Below are positions 9,096 through 18,253 of a stretch of 64,000 bases of DNA, one piece after another. The stretch comes from Bradyrhizobium sp. RP6 (lineage in GTDB: Bacteria > Pseudomonadota > Alphaproteobacteria > Rhizobiales > Xanthobacteraceae): positions 62,001 to 126,000 of the forward strand of contig NZ_RQIT01000003.1 of NCBI RefSeq assembly GCF_003837805.1, read 5' to 3'. Made by a program: the position numbers and the translations under genes. The notes below the pieces were generated by a model. It was not told the DNA's origin, made no database searches, and saw only the letters and a program-made list of their open reading frames with translations. The first letter of the stretch is position 1. The number at the start of each line of letters is the position of its first letter.

Positions 9096-9949
9096 CGCGC
9101 AAGCCGCAATATGCCGCGTGCGAAGCGACGTTCGAGCAGCATCTGAAGCGGGGTCAGGATTGAGACCACGAGCAGGTACCAGAGCCCGGCGACAATCAGG
9201 AGCTCGATGACGCGGGAGTTGGCGTAGTAGATGTTCTCGGCGTTGTGCAGCAGTTCGGGATATTGAATGACGCTCGCGAGCGAGGTCGCCTTCACCATGC
9301 CGATGAACTCGTTGCCGAGCGGCGGGATCACCACGCGCATAGCCTGCGGCAGCACGATCCGGCGCAACGCGCGCAGCCGCCCCATGCCGATCGCCTGCGC
9401 CGCTTCATATTGTCCGATGTCGACTGACAGCATGCCGGCGCGCATCACTTCGGAGGTGTAGGCGCCCTGGTTGATGCCGAGCCCGAGCAGCGCGGCGAGG
9501 AACGGCGTCATGACGTCGACGGCGCGCGCGGACCACAGGCCGGGAATGCCGATGGTCGGAAACACCAGCGCGAGGTTGAACCATAGCAGCAGTTGCAGGA
9601 TCAGCGGGGTGCCGCGAAACAGCCAGGTGTAGCCGGCGGCCACCGACTTCAGCACCGGATTGGGCGACAGCCGCATGATGGCGACGACGATGCCGAGCAC
9701 GATGCCGAGCGCCATCGCCAGCACCGCCATCACCATGGTGTTGACGATACCTTCGAGGATGACCTTTGCGGTCAGGAAGCGGCCGACATAGGACCATTCG
9801 ATCTGGCCGCCGGCGAACGCGCGCGCGATCGCCGCCAGCACGATGACGATCAGGGCCGCGCTCAGCCAGCGGAACCAGTGCGGCTCGCGCGCGATCTGCA
9901 TTCCCGACAGGTCGGGAAATCCGTCCGCGAGTGCCGGTGCCGGCTTCAT
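9092..9949 (-). CDS. Amino acid ABC transporter permease (HisM/GlnP type)
   Basis: 285 aa inner-membrane permease. A cytoplasmic N-terminal stretch of about 30 residues precedes several membrane segments; the family EAA-type loop is visible around [20 protein letters not shown]. Start ATG overlaps the stop of the binding-protein gene (ATGA, 9946-9949), which supports it over the much longer upstream frame. Only one permease gene is present, so a homodimer is likely. A slightly long N-terminal extension compared with GlnP (about 220 aa) is noted. Confidence 0.93.
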   Translation of the reverse strand: MKPAPALADGFPDLSGMQIAREPHWFRWLSAALIVIVLAAIARAFAGGQIEWSYVGRFLTAKVILEGIVNTMVMAVLAMALGIVLGIVVAIMRLSPNPVLKSVAAGYTWLFRGTPLILQLLLWFNLALVFPTIGIPGLWSARAVDVMTPFLAALLGLGINQGAYTSEVMRAGMLSVDIGQYEAAQAIGMGRLRALRRIVLPQAMRVVIPPLGNEFIGMVKATSLASVIQYPELLHNAENIYYANSRVIELLIVAGLWYLLVVSILTPLQMLLERRFARGILRLAR

Positions 9950-10773
9950 TGCGGCGCCGCGTTCAGCATGGGCTGGGCGACCGCGTTGGCACTTAAGCCC
10001 CATTTGTCGAGAATGGCCTTGTAGGCGCCGTCGGTGATCATCGCCGCGAGCTTCTCCGTCACGACCTCGCGCAGGGCCGCATCGTCCTTGCGGAACATGA
10101 TGCCCTGGTAGCCCTTGGCGAAGGGCTCGCCGACCACGCGGTATTTCCCGGGCTCCTGTGTTTGCGCGTAAGGCAGCGTCTCGCTGCCCTGCACGGCGGC
10201 GTCGATGCGGCCCTGCTTGAGCTGGTTGCGGACATCGATCGAGTTCTCGCCCGGAACATACTGGATCGCCGGCTTGCCGGCCGGTTCGCAATTCTGCTTG
10301 CTCCACTTCTCGATCTCGACCGGGAAGCTGGTGCTGCGGGTGGTGCCGACCTTCTTGCCGCAGAGATCGGTCGCGGCCTTGGCCGCGTTGTCAGCCATCA
10401 CGAAGAACTGCGGGCCGGTTGCGAGGTAGTCGACGAAATCGGCAGTCTCGCGCCGCGAGGCGCGATCGGAGATGCCGGAGATGATGAAGTCGGCGCGCTT
10501 GGTCTGGAGCGAAGGAATCAGCTCGGCGAACGGCGTCTCGCTCCAGACGATCTTCAGCCCACCGAGCCGCCTGGCGAGCTCGTTGGCAAGATCGATGTCG
10601 AGCCCGACCAACTCGTTGGTCGCGGGATCGCGATATTCCATCGGCGCGTAGGTGGAGTTGACGGTGAGCTTCAGCGCGCCCGCCTGCTTGATCTCCGCCG
10701 AAAGCTCGGCTGCCTGCGCCGACGTCGCGGTAGCCAGCGCTGCAAGCACAAGGAAATGCGAGAGGCGTGTCAT
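9946..10773 (-). CDS. Amino acid ABC transporter substrate-binding protein (paralogue 2)
   Basis: 275 aa periplasmic family 3 binding protein. Signal peptide MTRLSHFLVLAALATATS with cleavage near AQAAEL; core motifs VNSTYAPMEYRDPATN, GLDIDLANELARRL and the cysteine pair (DLCGKKVG, QNCEPAG). It heads the transporter part of the operon, 55 nt downstream of the nitrilase gene, and overlaps the permease start. It is a paralogue of the protein at 7498; two related binding proteins on one importer usually widen the range of ligands. Confidence 0.93.
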   Translation of the reverse strand: MTRLSHFLVLAALATATSAQAAELSAEIKQAGALKLTVNSTYAPMEYRDPATNELVGLDIDLANELARRLGGLKIVWSETPFAELIPSLQTKRADFIISGISDRASRRETADFVDYLATGPQFFVMADNAAKAATDLCGKKVGTTRSTSFPVEIEKWSKQNCEPAGKPAIQYVPGENSIDVRNQLKQGRIDAAVQGSETLPYAQTQEPGKYRVVGEPFAKGYQGIMFRKDDAALREVVTEKLAAMITDGAYKAILDKWGLSANAVAQPMLNAAPQ

Positions 10774-10828
10774 GTCAGCTCCTTTGCCAACGGTTGGCGG
10801 GTCCTATTGCTAACGGCGTGCCATTTTG

Positions 10829-11785
10829 TCAGTCCGCGTCGAGAACGGCCGGCTCGATGACGCCGGCGCGTTCGGTGATCACCCTGTACTGTTCGGGCCG
10901 CCGGTGGGCGGCGAAATTGAACATCTTGTCCTTGCCCTGGCGGCAGAGATCGAGATCGATGTCGGCGACGATCACCTCGTCGGCCAGCGTCTCGGCCTGA
11001 GCGACGATGCGGCCATTGGGATCGACGATGCAGGAGCCGCCGATCAGCCCGGAGCCGTCCTCCTCGCCCGCCTTCGCCACCGAGATCGCCCATGTCGCGT
11101 TCATGTAGGCATTGGCCTGCGTCACCAGCGTCGAGTGGAAGGTGCGCAAGGCGCCATCTTCCGTCGTGCCGCCATTGGGATCGTAGGCCGCCGAATTGTA
11201 GCCGATGCAGACGAGCTCGACGCCTTGCAGGCCGAGCACGCGCCAGGATTCCGGCCAGCGGCGATCGTTGCAGATCATCATGCCCATGATGGCGTGGGCC
11301 CAGGACGAGCCGGCGCGGAAGGCGGGAAAGCCGAGGTCGCCATATTCGAAATAGCGCTTCTCGAGCTGCTGGTAGCGCGCGCCCGGACGCGGCTCGACCG
11401 AGCCCGGAAGGTGCACCTTGCGGTAGCGGCCGAAAATCTCCCCTTCGCGATCGACCAGGACAGAGCAATTGTAGCGCCGGCCTTCCGGCGTCAGCTCGGC
11501 ATAGCCGACATGGAAGCCGACACGCAGCGCACGCGCTCGATCGAACAGCTTCGCCACCGCCGGGTTCGGCATGCCGCGCTCGAAATATTGGTCGAGGGCC
11601 TCGCCTTCGAGCAACCAGCGCGGGAAGAAGGTGGTGAAGGCAAGCTCGGGAAACACCACGAGGCTCGCGCCGCGGCCGGCCGCCTCCTCCAGCAGGTCGA
11701 GCATCCGCGACAGCGTATGCTCGCGCGTATCGGCTTTTTGCGTCGGCCCCATCTGAGCGGCGGCGGCGCGAAGAACACGAACCAA
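10829..11785 (-). CDS. Nitrilase-superfamily N-carbamoyl-D-amino-acid hydrolase-like enzyme
   Basis: 318 aa carbon-nitrogen hydrolase strongly resembling D-N-carbamoylase (D-amino acid release from N-carbamoyl derivatives with loss of CO2 and ammonia). The Glu-Lys-Cys triad is visible in VFPELAFTTFFPRW, YRKVHLPG and MMICNDRRWPE, each embedded in the longer family-specific context. The longest frame starts at a TTG at 11797, but a second TTG at 11785 has GGAGG exactly 5 nt upstream and aligns better with the family N-terminus, so I use it. First gene of the eight-gene operon, divergent from a LysR gene. It could alternatively act as the half-amidase of a cyclic imide pathway. Confidence 0.85.
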   Translation of the reverse strand: MVRVLRAAAAQMGPTQKADTREHTLSRMLDLLEEAAGRGASLVVFPELAFTTFFPRWLLEGEALDQYFERGMPNPAVAKLFDRARALRVGFHVGYAELTPEGRRYNCSVLVDREGEIFGRYRKVHLPGSVEPRPGARYQQLEKRYFEYGDLGFPAFRAGSSWAHAIMGMMICNDRRWPESWRVLGLQGVELVCIGYNSAAYDPNGGTTEDGALRTFHSTLVTQANAYMNATWAISVAKAGEEDGSGLIGGSCIVDPNGRIVAQAETLADEVIVADIDLDLCRQGKDKMFNFAAHRRPEQYRVITERAGVIEPAVLDAD

Positions 11786-11936
11786 GTTTGCCTCCAATCT
11801 GTGCGCAGTGCTGCCTCAATGGGCGAATGAACCCTTTGATGCGACGCGCAAATCCGCTGCCATTACGGGCGAGCGGGGCTGCAAAATCAATTCGCGTTGC
11901 TATGATGTTTTGGCCCTGAGTATAATCGGCAGTGAT
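11786..11936. promoter_or_regulatory. Divergent control region, hydrolase/transport operon and LysR
   Basis: 151 nt between outward-facing genes. A TATAAT hexamer at 11921-11926 on the plus strand, only 10 nt before the LysR ATG, suggests a very short leader or an overlapping operator; no good -35 box was seen. The GGAGG used by the minus-strand hydrolase lies at the left edge. This is where the LysR protein would be expected to bind. Confidence 0.45.
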
Positions 11937-12863
11937 ATGAACCTGCGTCAGCTCGAGATCCTGCGCGCCGTCATCCGCCACCGCACCACGGTCGCGGCGG
12001 CGGACGAGCTGGCGCTGTCGCAGCCCGCGGTGAGCAACGCGCTGAAGACGATGGAGGCGCAGACGGGTTTCGCGCTGTTCGAGCGCGTCAACAACCGGCT
12101 GTTTCCGACCGCCGAGGCAATGGCGCTCTACAAAGAGAGTGAGGCGATCTTCGCATTGCACGCCAAGCTCGAGAACCGCGTGCGCGACCTGCGCGAGAAC
12201 CGTTCCGGGCATCTCGCCATCGTGGCGACCCCGCCGCTCGCCTACAGCATCATCCCTTCCGCGCTGTCAGGCTTCCTGCGCCGTCGCCCGGAGACGCGCG
12301 TGTTCTTCGACGTGCGCCGCTACGAGGGCATCATCGAAGGCGTGCTCAGCCGCGTCGCCGAGCTCGGCTTCGCGCTCGGGCTGACGCATCATCCCGGCAT
12401 CGCGCATGAGGTGGTGCATACCGGCGAGATGGTGTGTGTACTGCCGCCGCAGCATCCGCTCGCTGACAGGCCGGTGATATCCGCTTCCGATCTTTCCGGC
12501 CTGCCCTTCATCGGGCTCGAGCGCGGCACGCGGCTTGGCGAAGCCGTGCGCGACAGCTTTGCCCGTGCCGGTGCGCCGTTCCGGCCGACTGTCGAGGTGC
12601 GCTACTGCAACACGGCCTGCGTACTCGCGGCCGCCGGCGTCGGCGCTGCGGTGGTGGATCCGTTCTCGCCGCGGCAGAACGGCGGCAGCGGCCTCGTCGT
12701 CCGTCCGTTCACGCCGACGACGCAGGCGGTCGCCTATATGCTGTGGTCGGAAGCCGAGCCGCTGTCGCGCCTGGCAAAGGCCTTTCTCAACGAGGTCCGC
12801 AAGGAAAGCGCTCTACTCGAGCGCACAGCGCCACACCAGCAACATCGGGCAGAAAGCGACTGA
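11937..12863 (+). CDS. LysR family transcriptional regulator
   Basis: 308 aa regulator. N-terminal HTH with MNLRQLEILRAVIRHRTTVA and LALSQPAVSNALKTME, then a LysR substrate-binding domain. The ATG at 11937 is chosen because the HTH begins immediately there; 43 further in-frame codons upstream have no family similarity. Divergent from the N-carbamoyl hydrolase/amino acid transporter operon and therefore its probable regulator, with the imported compound or an intermediate as inducer. No strong Shine-Dalgarno is visible. Confidence 0.92.
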   Translation: MNLRQLEILRAVIRHRTTVAAADELALSQPAVSNALKTMEAQTGFALFERVNNRLFPTAEAMALYKESEAIFALHAKLENRVRDLRENRSGHLAIVATPPLAYSIIPSALSGFLRRRPETRVFFDVRRYEGIIEGVLSRVAELGFALGLTHHPGIAHEVVHTGEMVCVLPPQHPLADRPVISASDLSGLPFIGLERGTRLGEAVRDSFARAGAPFRPTVEVRYCNTACVLAAAGVGAAVVDPFSPRQNGGSGLVVRPFTPTTQAVAYMLWSEAEPLSRLAKAFLNEVRKESALLERTAPHQQHRAESD

Positions 12864-12890
12864 GCTTCGCAACCTTGATCTGGGGAGCAC

Positions 12891-13610
12891 ATGGCACGCA
12901 TCACCATCATCGAGACCGGACAGGTCCCGCAAAGATATCGCGAGCAGCACGGCTCGTTTCCGGACATGTTCGAACGGATGATCCGCACCGAGGATCCGAC
13001 GGCGACGGTCGAGGTCGTCAGCATCCCCAACGGCGATGCGCTTCCCGATCCGCGCAAGGTGGAGGCCATCCTGATCACCGGCGCGGCCGCCGGCGTCTAT
13101 GACGAACTGGACTGGATGGCGCCGCTGGAAGATTTCGTGCGCAAGGCTTACACCAACAAGACGCCGATGGTCGGCGTCTGCTTCGGCCATCAGCTGATCG
13201 CGCAGGCGCTCGGTGGCATCGTGCGCAAGTCGGAGAAGGGCTGGGGCATCGGCCGGCACGTCTATCAGGTGCTGCCGGAGAACGGCGTCGTCGATGGCGA
13301 CGCGGTCGCGATCGCCGCCTCGCATCAGGATCAGGTGATCGAGCCCCCAAACGACGCGCTGACGATCCTCTCCTCGGACTTTACCCCGCATGCCGGCCTG
13401 CTCTATGCCAACGGCGCAACGCTGACCGTGCAGCCGCATCCGGAGTTCGACGTGGCGTTTGCGCAAGTGTGTTGCGATCTGCGCGACGGCAAGGCGCCGG
13501 ACGTGATTGTTGCCACGGCGCGGCAGTCCCTTGCACAGCCGCTGGACAACGCGAAGTTGGGCGGGGCGATTACGAGATTCCTGGTGCGCAAATCCATCCC
13601 CTCATCCTGA
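12891..13610 (+). CDS. Class I glutamine amidotransferase-like protein
   Basis: 239 aa protein of the GATase1 fold (GuaA amidotransferase-domain / YfeJ-like). The nucleophile elbow GVCFGHQ provides the catalytic Cys, and QPHPEFD provides the His-Glu pair; AAGVYD resembles the oxyanion loop. There is no synthetase domain, so it is a stand-alone glutaminase or gamma-glutamyl hydrolase. A GGGGAG Shine-Dalgarno sits 3 to 8 nt before the ATG. It lies 27 nt after the LysR gene in the same direction, so co-transcription is possible, tying it loosely to the nitrogen-compound catabolic locus. Substrate unknown. Confidence 0.85.
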   Translation: MARITIIETGQVPQRYREQHGSFPDMFERMIRTEDPTATVEVVSIPNGDALPDPRKVEAILITGAAAGVYDELDWMAPLEDFVRKAYTNKTPMVGVCFGHQLIAQALGGIVRKSEKGWGIGRHVYQVLPENGVVDGDAVAIAASHQDQVIEPPNDALTILSSDFTPHAGLLYANGATLTVQPHPEFDVAFAQVCCDLRDGKAPDVIVATARQSLAQPLDNAKLGGAITRFLVRKSIPSS

Positions 13611-13717
13611 GAGCCCGCCAAGGCGGGCGTCTCGAAGGATCGAGGCCCCCGCTGCAGCAGCTGGGCCTGCGTGGTTCGAGACGCCGCTTCGCGGCTCCTC
13701 ACCATGAGGGGTGAGAG
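13611..13717. repeat. Dispersed palindromic intergenic repeat (GAGCCCGCC/GGCGGGC type)
   Basis: Between two convergent genes. The 5' part contains GCCCGCCAAGGCGGGC and the 3' part CGCCGCTTCGCGGC, with outer arms reading CTCATCCTGAG and its near complement CTCACCATGAG. This architecture of two nested short palindromes joined by matching outer arms is typical of repeats common in Bradyrhizobium intergenic spaces. It may also help end transcription. Confidence 0.65.
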
Positions 13718-14185
13718 TTAGAACGGATCGCTGCCCAGCCCCGGCACGTCGGCCGGCCGCGGCCCGGGCGCCGGCCAGTGAAACCGGCGGTCCTTCTCGG
13801 CAATCGCGATGTCGTTGATCGAGGCCTCGCGCCGCTTCATCAAGCCGTGCTCGTCGAACTCCCACTGCTCGTTGCCGTAGGAGCGATACCACTGTCCGCC
13901 GGCATCGCGCCATTCGTACTGGAAGCGCACCGCGATGTGGTTGCCGTCGAACGCCCAGAGGTCCTTGATCAGCCGGTAGTCCAACTCCTTCTCCCATTTG
14001 CGGGTGAGGAACGCGACGATGGCCTCGCGACCCTGAAACACCTCGGAACGATTGCGCCAGCGGCTGTCCTCGGTGTAGGCGAGCGACACGCGCACCGGAT
14101 CGCGTGAATTCCAGGCGTCCTCGGCCATGCGGGCCTTTTGCGCAGCAGTCTCGCGGGTGAAGGGTGGAAGCGGCGGGCGCGACAT
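13718..14185 (-). CDS. DUF1348 (NTF2-like) family protein
   Basis: 155 aa small alpha+beta protein with the SnoaL/NTF2-like fold. The DUF1348 signature is clear across its length: [50 protein letters not shown]. Proteins of this family have no established enzymatic role. It is transcribed convergently to the glutamine amidotransferase and follows ybgC by 94 nt, where the tolQ gene is often found in related genomes. Full length, no signal peptide. Confidence 0.88.
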   Translation of the reverse strand: MSRPPLPPFTRETAAQKARMAEDAWNSRDPVRVSLAYTEDSRWRNRSEVFQGREAIVAFLTRKWEKELDYRLIKDLWAFDGNHIAVRFQYEWRDAGGQWYRSYGNEQWEFDEHGLMKRREASINDIAIAEKDRRFHWPAPGPRPADVPGLGSDPF

Positions 14186-14279
14186 GATGGCCTCATCGGT
14201 TGATCGGGGCCGTGAATGTATCGCCGCAGCCGGCGGTGTCGATAGGCCATCACAAATCAGGCGATCACTTATCGGGCGA

Positions 14280-14729
14280 TCACGAAATCAGATCGGCTTT
14301 CATCAGCGTGCGGATCGACTTCGGAATCGGCTGGGCGCGACCGCCGCTGATGAAGGCAACGCGCACTTCGGCCTTCAACAGCACATCGCTGCCGCGCCGC
14401 ACCTCCTGCGCCAGCATGATGGAGGCGCCCTTCACCGCGATCGGCCAGGTCACGATGTCGAGCACGTCGTCCATCCGCGCGGGCTTGAGGAAATCCAGAT
14501 GCATCGAGCGGACGACGAAGGCAAAGCCGGCGCCCTCCGTCTCGACCTGCTCGAACAGCGCCTGCTGCTCCGCGCCCATCAGCCTGAGATGGTTGGTGCG
14601 TCCGCGCTCCATGTAGCGCAGATAATTGGCGTGATAGACGATCCCCGAGAAATCCGTGTCCTCGTAATAGACGCGGACCTGCATGTGGTGGCGGCCGTCG
14701 CGGATATCGCCGTCCAGATGGGCAGTCAC
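14280..14729 (-). CDS. ybgC: Tol-Pal system-associated acyl-CoA thioesterase
   Basis: 149 aa hot-dog-fold thioesterase. The YbgC/FadM signature [20 protein letters not shown] contains the catalytic Asp and the conserved Tyr/His context; [10 protein letters not shown] follows. The start is placed at a GTG (VTAHLDG) with AGAGG 8 nt upstream; the longer frame from 14807 has 26 residues outside family homology and would overlap the upstream gene. YbgC enzymes hydrolyse short or long acyl-CoAs and associate with the inner membrane near phospholipid synthesis. It lies downstream of ruvB and a metallophosphoesterase, but no tol genes follow. Confidence 0.9.
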   Translation of the reverse strand: MTAHLDGDIRDGRHHMQVRVYYEDTDFSGIVYHANYLRYMERGRTNHLRLMGAEQQALFEQVETEGAGFAFVVRSMHLDFLKPARMDDVLDIVTWPIAVKGASIMLAQEVRRGSDVLLKAEVRVAFISGGRAQPIPKSIRTLMKADLIS

Positions 14730-14796
14730 GTCGTGAGCCTCTTCGCTTGTCGCTGTCGGCCCGTTTTGCGCAAAAACCGCGGTCCGCGCAAGCGTG

Positions 14797-15717
14797 TCAG
14801 GATACAACCGGCGCGGCCCGCCCCAGCGTCACCTCGACGATCTCCGGCGGAACGCCGACGCGGAGCGGCATGATGCTGCACCCGAGGCCACCGGAGATGA
14901 TCACGTCGCATTTCAGCCTGACATGACCATAGGCGAGGCGGACACCGTGCTGCGGCGGCACCGCGGGGGACCAGCCGAGCAGGCGGACCTGGCCGCCATG
15001 GGTGTGGCCGGACAGTTGCAGCGCGACGCGCGCGGGCACGCGCGGCGCGATGTTGGGCTCATGCGCGAGCAGGATGATGGGCGCATCGTCCGTGACCTTG
15101 GCGAGCGTCGCATTGAGATCGTCGGCACCGAAACGCACCATGCTACGGAAACGGCGCGCCGGCAGAAAAGCCAATTGATCGCCGAGACCGGCGAGCCAGA
15201 ACGGGCGGCCGTCCTTGGTGAGGCGCACGACGTCGTTCTCGTAGACGGGGATACCGGCCGCTTCCAGCGCGCGGTGCGCGACGGTCACCCCCTGCCCGGC
15301 CCGCTGCACCGTGCCGTCATCCCAATAATCGTGGTTGCCCATGACGGCATGGACCCCGAGCGGCGCCTTGAGGCCGGCCAGCACGCGCGCCCATTCGCTG
15401 CACGGAATGAGGCGCGTGACCTGATGCAAGCCGGCGACATAGTCGCCGAGCAGCACGATGAGGTCGGCGTTCAGCGCGTTGGTGCGGTCGACGATGGCCT
15501 CGACCCGATCCAGCGGCATCCAGGGATCGCAGGCGTGGAGGTCGGCGATGACGGCGATCTTGAGCGGAAGATCCGTCGGCCATTGCCGCGGCATCGGATG
15601 ATAGCGGGTGACGCGGAGCCGCAGCATCGGCTCGACGCCGACGCCATAGGCGGCGGTCGAGACGCCGAGGGCGGACAGGCCGCCGATGGAACGGATGAGA
15701 TGACGGCGCGTGATCAT
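14797..15717 (-). CDS. Metallophosphoesterase, YkuE-like, Tat-exported
   Basis: 306 aa calcineurin-like phosphoesterase. The N-terminus carries a twin-arginine signal (TRRHLIRSIGGLSALG), pointing to action outside the cytoplasm. Metal ligands are visible in DLHACDPW, VLLGDYV, MGNHDYW, LLAHEP and LSGHTHGGQ, which is the complete five-block family pattern. YkuE-type enzymes hydrolyse phosphomonoesters or phosphodiesters, in some cases a lipid such as UDP-diacylglucosamine. It sits between ruvB and ybgC on the same strand, about 130 nt after ruvB. Confidence 0.88.
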   Translation of the reverse strand: MITRRHLIRSIGGLSALGVSTAAYGVGVEPMLRLRVTRYHPMPRQWPTDLPLKIAVIADLHACDPWMPLDRVEAIVDRTNALNADLIVLLGDYVAGLHQVTRLIPCSEWARVLAGLKAPLGVHAVMGNHDYWDDGTVQRAGQGVTVAHRALEAAGIPVYENDVVRLTKDGRPFWLAGLGDQLAFLPARRFRSMVRFGADDLNATLAKVTDDAPIILLAHEPNIAPRVPARVALQLSGHTHGGQVRLLGWSPAVPPQHGVRLAYGHVRLKCDVIISGGLGCSIMPLRVGVPPEIVEVTLGRAAPVVS

Positions 15718-15846
15718 GGAAGCCCGATGGTGATGCGGCGTCTTGATGATGTCTGATTGGAGCGGAATTGGGGTGGGTTCGTGCAGATCGTCTGCACGAG
15801 ATTACGGGAAATTCATCAAAGCCGGAACGGCGAACGTTTCAGCAGG

Positions 15847-16902
15847 TCACTCGTCGCTGTCATCCGAACCGAACAGGCCGAACTGGGCCGGATCGCGATT
15901 GGGCTCGGCGAGGCCGAGATGGCGGAAGGCGTGCGAGGTGAGCAACCGGCCGCGCGGCGTGCGCTGCAGATAGCCGCACTGGATCAGATAGGGCTCGATG
16001 ATGTCCTCGATCGCATCGCGCGGCTCGGACAAGGCCGCGGCCATGGTCTCGACGCCGACCGGGCCGCCGCCATAGTTGAGCGCGATGGTCGTGAGGTAGC
16101 GGCGGTCCATGGCATCCAGCCCCGCGGCGTCGACCTCGAGCTCGCTCAGCGCGTGGTCGGCGATCTTGCGATCGATCTTGTCGGCATCGGCAGCCGAAGC
16201 GAAATCGCGCACGCGCCTGAGCAGGCGGCCGGCAATGCGCGGCGTGCCACGGGCGCGGCGCGCGATCTCGTTGGCGCCGTCCGTGGACATGCCGACATTG
16301 AGCACGCGCGCACCGCGGCTGACGATGCTCTCCAATTCCTCGATCGTGTAGAAATTCAGTCGCACCGGAATGCCGAAGCGATCGCGCAAGGGATTGGTCA
16401 GAAGGCCCGCGCGCGTGGTGGCGCCGACGAGGGTGAATTTCGACAGCTCGATCTTCACCGAGCGCGCCGCCGGGCCCTCGCCGATGATGAGGTCGAGCTG
16501 AAAGTCCTCCATCGCGGGATAAAGCACCTCCTCTACCGCGGGGCTCAGGCGATGGATCTCGTCGATGAAGAGCACGTCGCGCTCTTCGAGATTGGTGAGG
16601 AGCGCGGCGAGATCGCCGGCCTTGGCGATCACCGGGCCCGACGTGGCGCGAAAGCCGACGCCGAGCTCTTTCGCCACGATCTGCGCCAGCGTGGTCTTGC
16701 CGAGGCCGGGCGGTCCCACGAACAGCACGTGATCCAGCGCCTCGCCGCGTTTGCGCGCCGCCTCGATGAAGATCGAGAGATTCTTGCGCGCCTGCTGCTG
16801 GCCGACGAAGTCCGACAGCGATTGCGGACGCAGCGCGGTATCGCCGACATCGTCGCTGCGGCGCTCGGGCGAGACCATGCGGCTGGCCTTGGGATCACTC
16901 AC
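15847..16902 (-). CDS. ruvB: Holliday junction branch migration ATPase RuvB
   Basis: 351 aa AAA+ motor that drives branch migration on Holliday junctions with RuvA. Walker [11 protein letters not shown], Walker [11 protein letters not shown], sensor 1 LVGATTRAG and the arginine finger in LRDRFGIP are all present, followed by the winged-helix C-terminal domain (KTPRGR-like segment reads [10 protein letters not shown]). Start is a GTG whose codon overlaps the ruvA stop (GTGA, 16899-16902). Part of ruvC-ruvA-ruvB. Confidence 0.98.
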   Translation of the reverse strand: MSDPKASRMVSPERRSDDVGDTALRPQSLSDFVGQQQARKNLSIFIEAARKRGEALDHVLFVGPPGLGKTTLAQIVAKELGVGFRATSGPVIAKAGDLAALLTNLEERDVLFIDEIHRLSPAVEEVLYPAMEDFQLDLIIGEGPAARSVKIELSKFTLVGATTRAGLLTNPLRDRFGIPVRLNFYTIEELESIVSRGARVLNVGMSTDGANEIARRARGTPRIAGRLLRRVRDFASAADADKIDRKIADHALSELEVDAAGLDAMDRRYLTTIALNYGGGPVGVETMAAALSEPRDAIEDIIEPYLIQCGYLQRTPRGRLLTSHAFRHLGLAEPNRDPAQFGLFGSDDSDE

Positions 16903-17516
16903 TTCGCGAGCTCCTTCAGGCCGAGACGGATGAGCTGCGCGGTCTCAGCATCCTCGCCCGCACTACGCGAGGCCGATGCGATGGCCGCGGCGGCCTGCGG
17001 CTGGCCGTAGCCGAGATTGACGAGCGCGGAGATCGCATCCGCCACGGGCCGCGGCGCGCGCTGGTCGTCGACGGCGCCGGCGAGATGCACCACGGCCGGA
17101 TCGACATTGGCGAACGCCGGCGCCTTGTCCTTCAATTCGGTGACGATGCGCTCGGCAACCTTCGGGCCGACGCCGGGCGTGCGCGCCACCGCGGCCTTGT
17201 CGCGCAGCGCAATGGCATTGGCGAGGTCGGCGGTCGAGAGCGTGCCGAGCACGGCGAGCGCGACCTTGGCGCCGACGCCCTGCACGGTCTGGAGCAGGCG
17301 AAACCATTCGCGCTCCTGGTCGGTGCGGAAGCCGAACAGCTTGATCTGATCCTCGCGCACATAGGTCTCGATCGACAGCACGGCTGCTTCGCCCGGCGAG
17401 GGCAGATGCTGCAAGGTGCGCGAGGAGCAATGCACCTGATAGCCGACGCCGCCGACGTCGAGGATGACGAAATCCTCACCGTAGGAATCGATCAGGCCCT
17501 TGAGCTTGCCGATCAT
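16899..17516 (-). CDS. ruvA: Holliday junction DNA helicase subunit RuvA
   Basis: 205 aa DNA-binding subunit that holds the junction for RuvB. N-terminal OB-fold ([20 protein letters not shown]), paired helix-hairpin-helix motifs ([13 protein letters not shown] and [13 protein letters not shown]) and a C-terminal three-helix domain that contacts RuvB ([16 protein letters not shown]). Start ATG overlaps the ruvC stop (17513-17516), and its stop overlaps the ruvB GTG, so the three genes are translationally coupled. Confidence 0.98.
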   Translation of the reverse strand: MIGKLKGLIDSYGEDFVILDVGGVGYQVHCSSRTLQHLPSPGEAAVLSIETYVREDQIKLFGFRTDQEREWFRLLQTVQGVGAKVALAVLGTLSTADLANAIALRDKAAVARTPGVGPKVAERIVTELKDKAPAFANVDPAVVHLAGAVDDQRAPRPVADAISALVNLGYGQPQAAAAIASASRSAGEDAETAQLIRLGLKELAK

Positions 17517-18040
17517 ATCCCCACCACCTTCAGCCGGAGCGCCGCACTCTGGCGGTGATGGGCGTGGGTGATGGCGATGGCGAGCGCGTCGGCCGCATCC
17601 GCCGACGGCGGCTCGGCTTTCGGCAGCAATATCTTCAGCATCATCGCGATCTGTTGCTTGTCGGCGTGACCGGCGCCGACCACCGTCTTCTTGACCTGGT
17701 TCGGCGCGTATTCGGCGACAGAGATGCCGAACATTGCGGGCGCCAGCATGGCGACGCCGCGGGCCTGGCCGAGCTTCAACGTGGCAACGCCGTCCTTGTT
17801 GACGAAGGTCTGCTCGACCGCCGCTTCCATCGGCTGGTGGTTGGAGAGAACGGCCGCGAGCCCCTCATGGATCGCGAGCAGGCGGCTCGACAGCGGCAGG
17901 TCGTCCGGCGGTTCCACCGAGCCGCAGGCGACGTAGATCAGGCGATTGCCCTCGGCCTCGATCACACCCCAGCCGGTGCGGCGCAGGCCGGGGTCGATGC
18001 CGATGATGCGGACGGGGCCACGAATCGGGAGCGCAGTCAT
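17513..18040 (-). CDS. ruvC: Crossover junction endodeoxyribonuclease RuvC
   Basis: 175 aa resolvase that cuts Holliday junctions. Acidic catalytic residues are seen in [24 protein letters not shown] and the C-terminal [17 protein letters not shown]. The ATG at 18040 gives the usual family length; the longer frame runs back through the upstream intergenic repeat and has no homology there. First gene of the ruvCAB operon. Confidence 0.97.
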   Translation of the reverse strand: MTALPIRGPVRIIGIDPGLRRTGWGVIEAEGNRLIYVACGSVEPPDDLPLSSRLLAIHEGLAAVLSNHQPMEAAVEQTFVNKDGVATLKLGQARGVAMLAPAMFGISVAEYAPNQVKKTVVGAGHADKQQIAMMLKILLPKAEPPSADAADALAIAITHAHHRQSAALRLKVVGI

Positions 18041-18108
18041 GGGCCAGTGATAGCGGCTGGCCGCCGCGGGGGAAACAGAAACAGAACGGAAGTAACAGGG
18101 GAAAGGCG

Positions 18109-18249
18109 GTCTCGCGTCCCGGGCGCGGCGCAGCGCAAAGCGGTGCGGCGCTGAACCGGGGGTCCATTTTGCGACGGATGCTGAAAGAACCTCGGGCCCC
18201 GGCTCTGCACAGCAGCGTTTCACGCTGCAGCGCGTCCGGGACACGAGAG
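18109..18249. repeat. Dispersed repeat family A, copy 1
   Basis: About 140 nt, with imperfectly complementary ends: left end TCTCGCGTCCCGGGCGCG, right end CGCGTCCGGGACACGAGA. Inside are further short palindromes (GCAGCGTTTCACGCTGC). Near-identical ends recur at 33553-33693 and 46969-47096. Located between the yebC-family gene and ruvC. Confidence 0.75.
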
Positions 18250-18253
18250 TACC

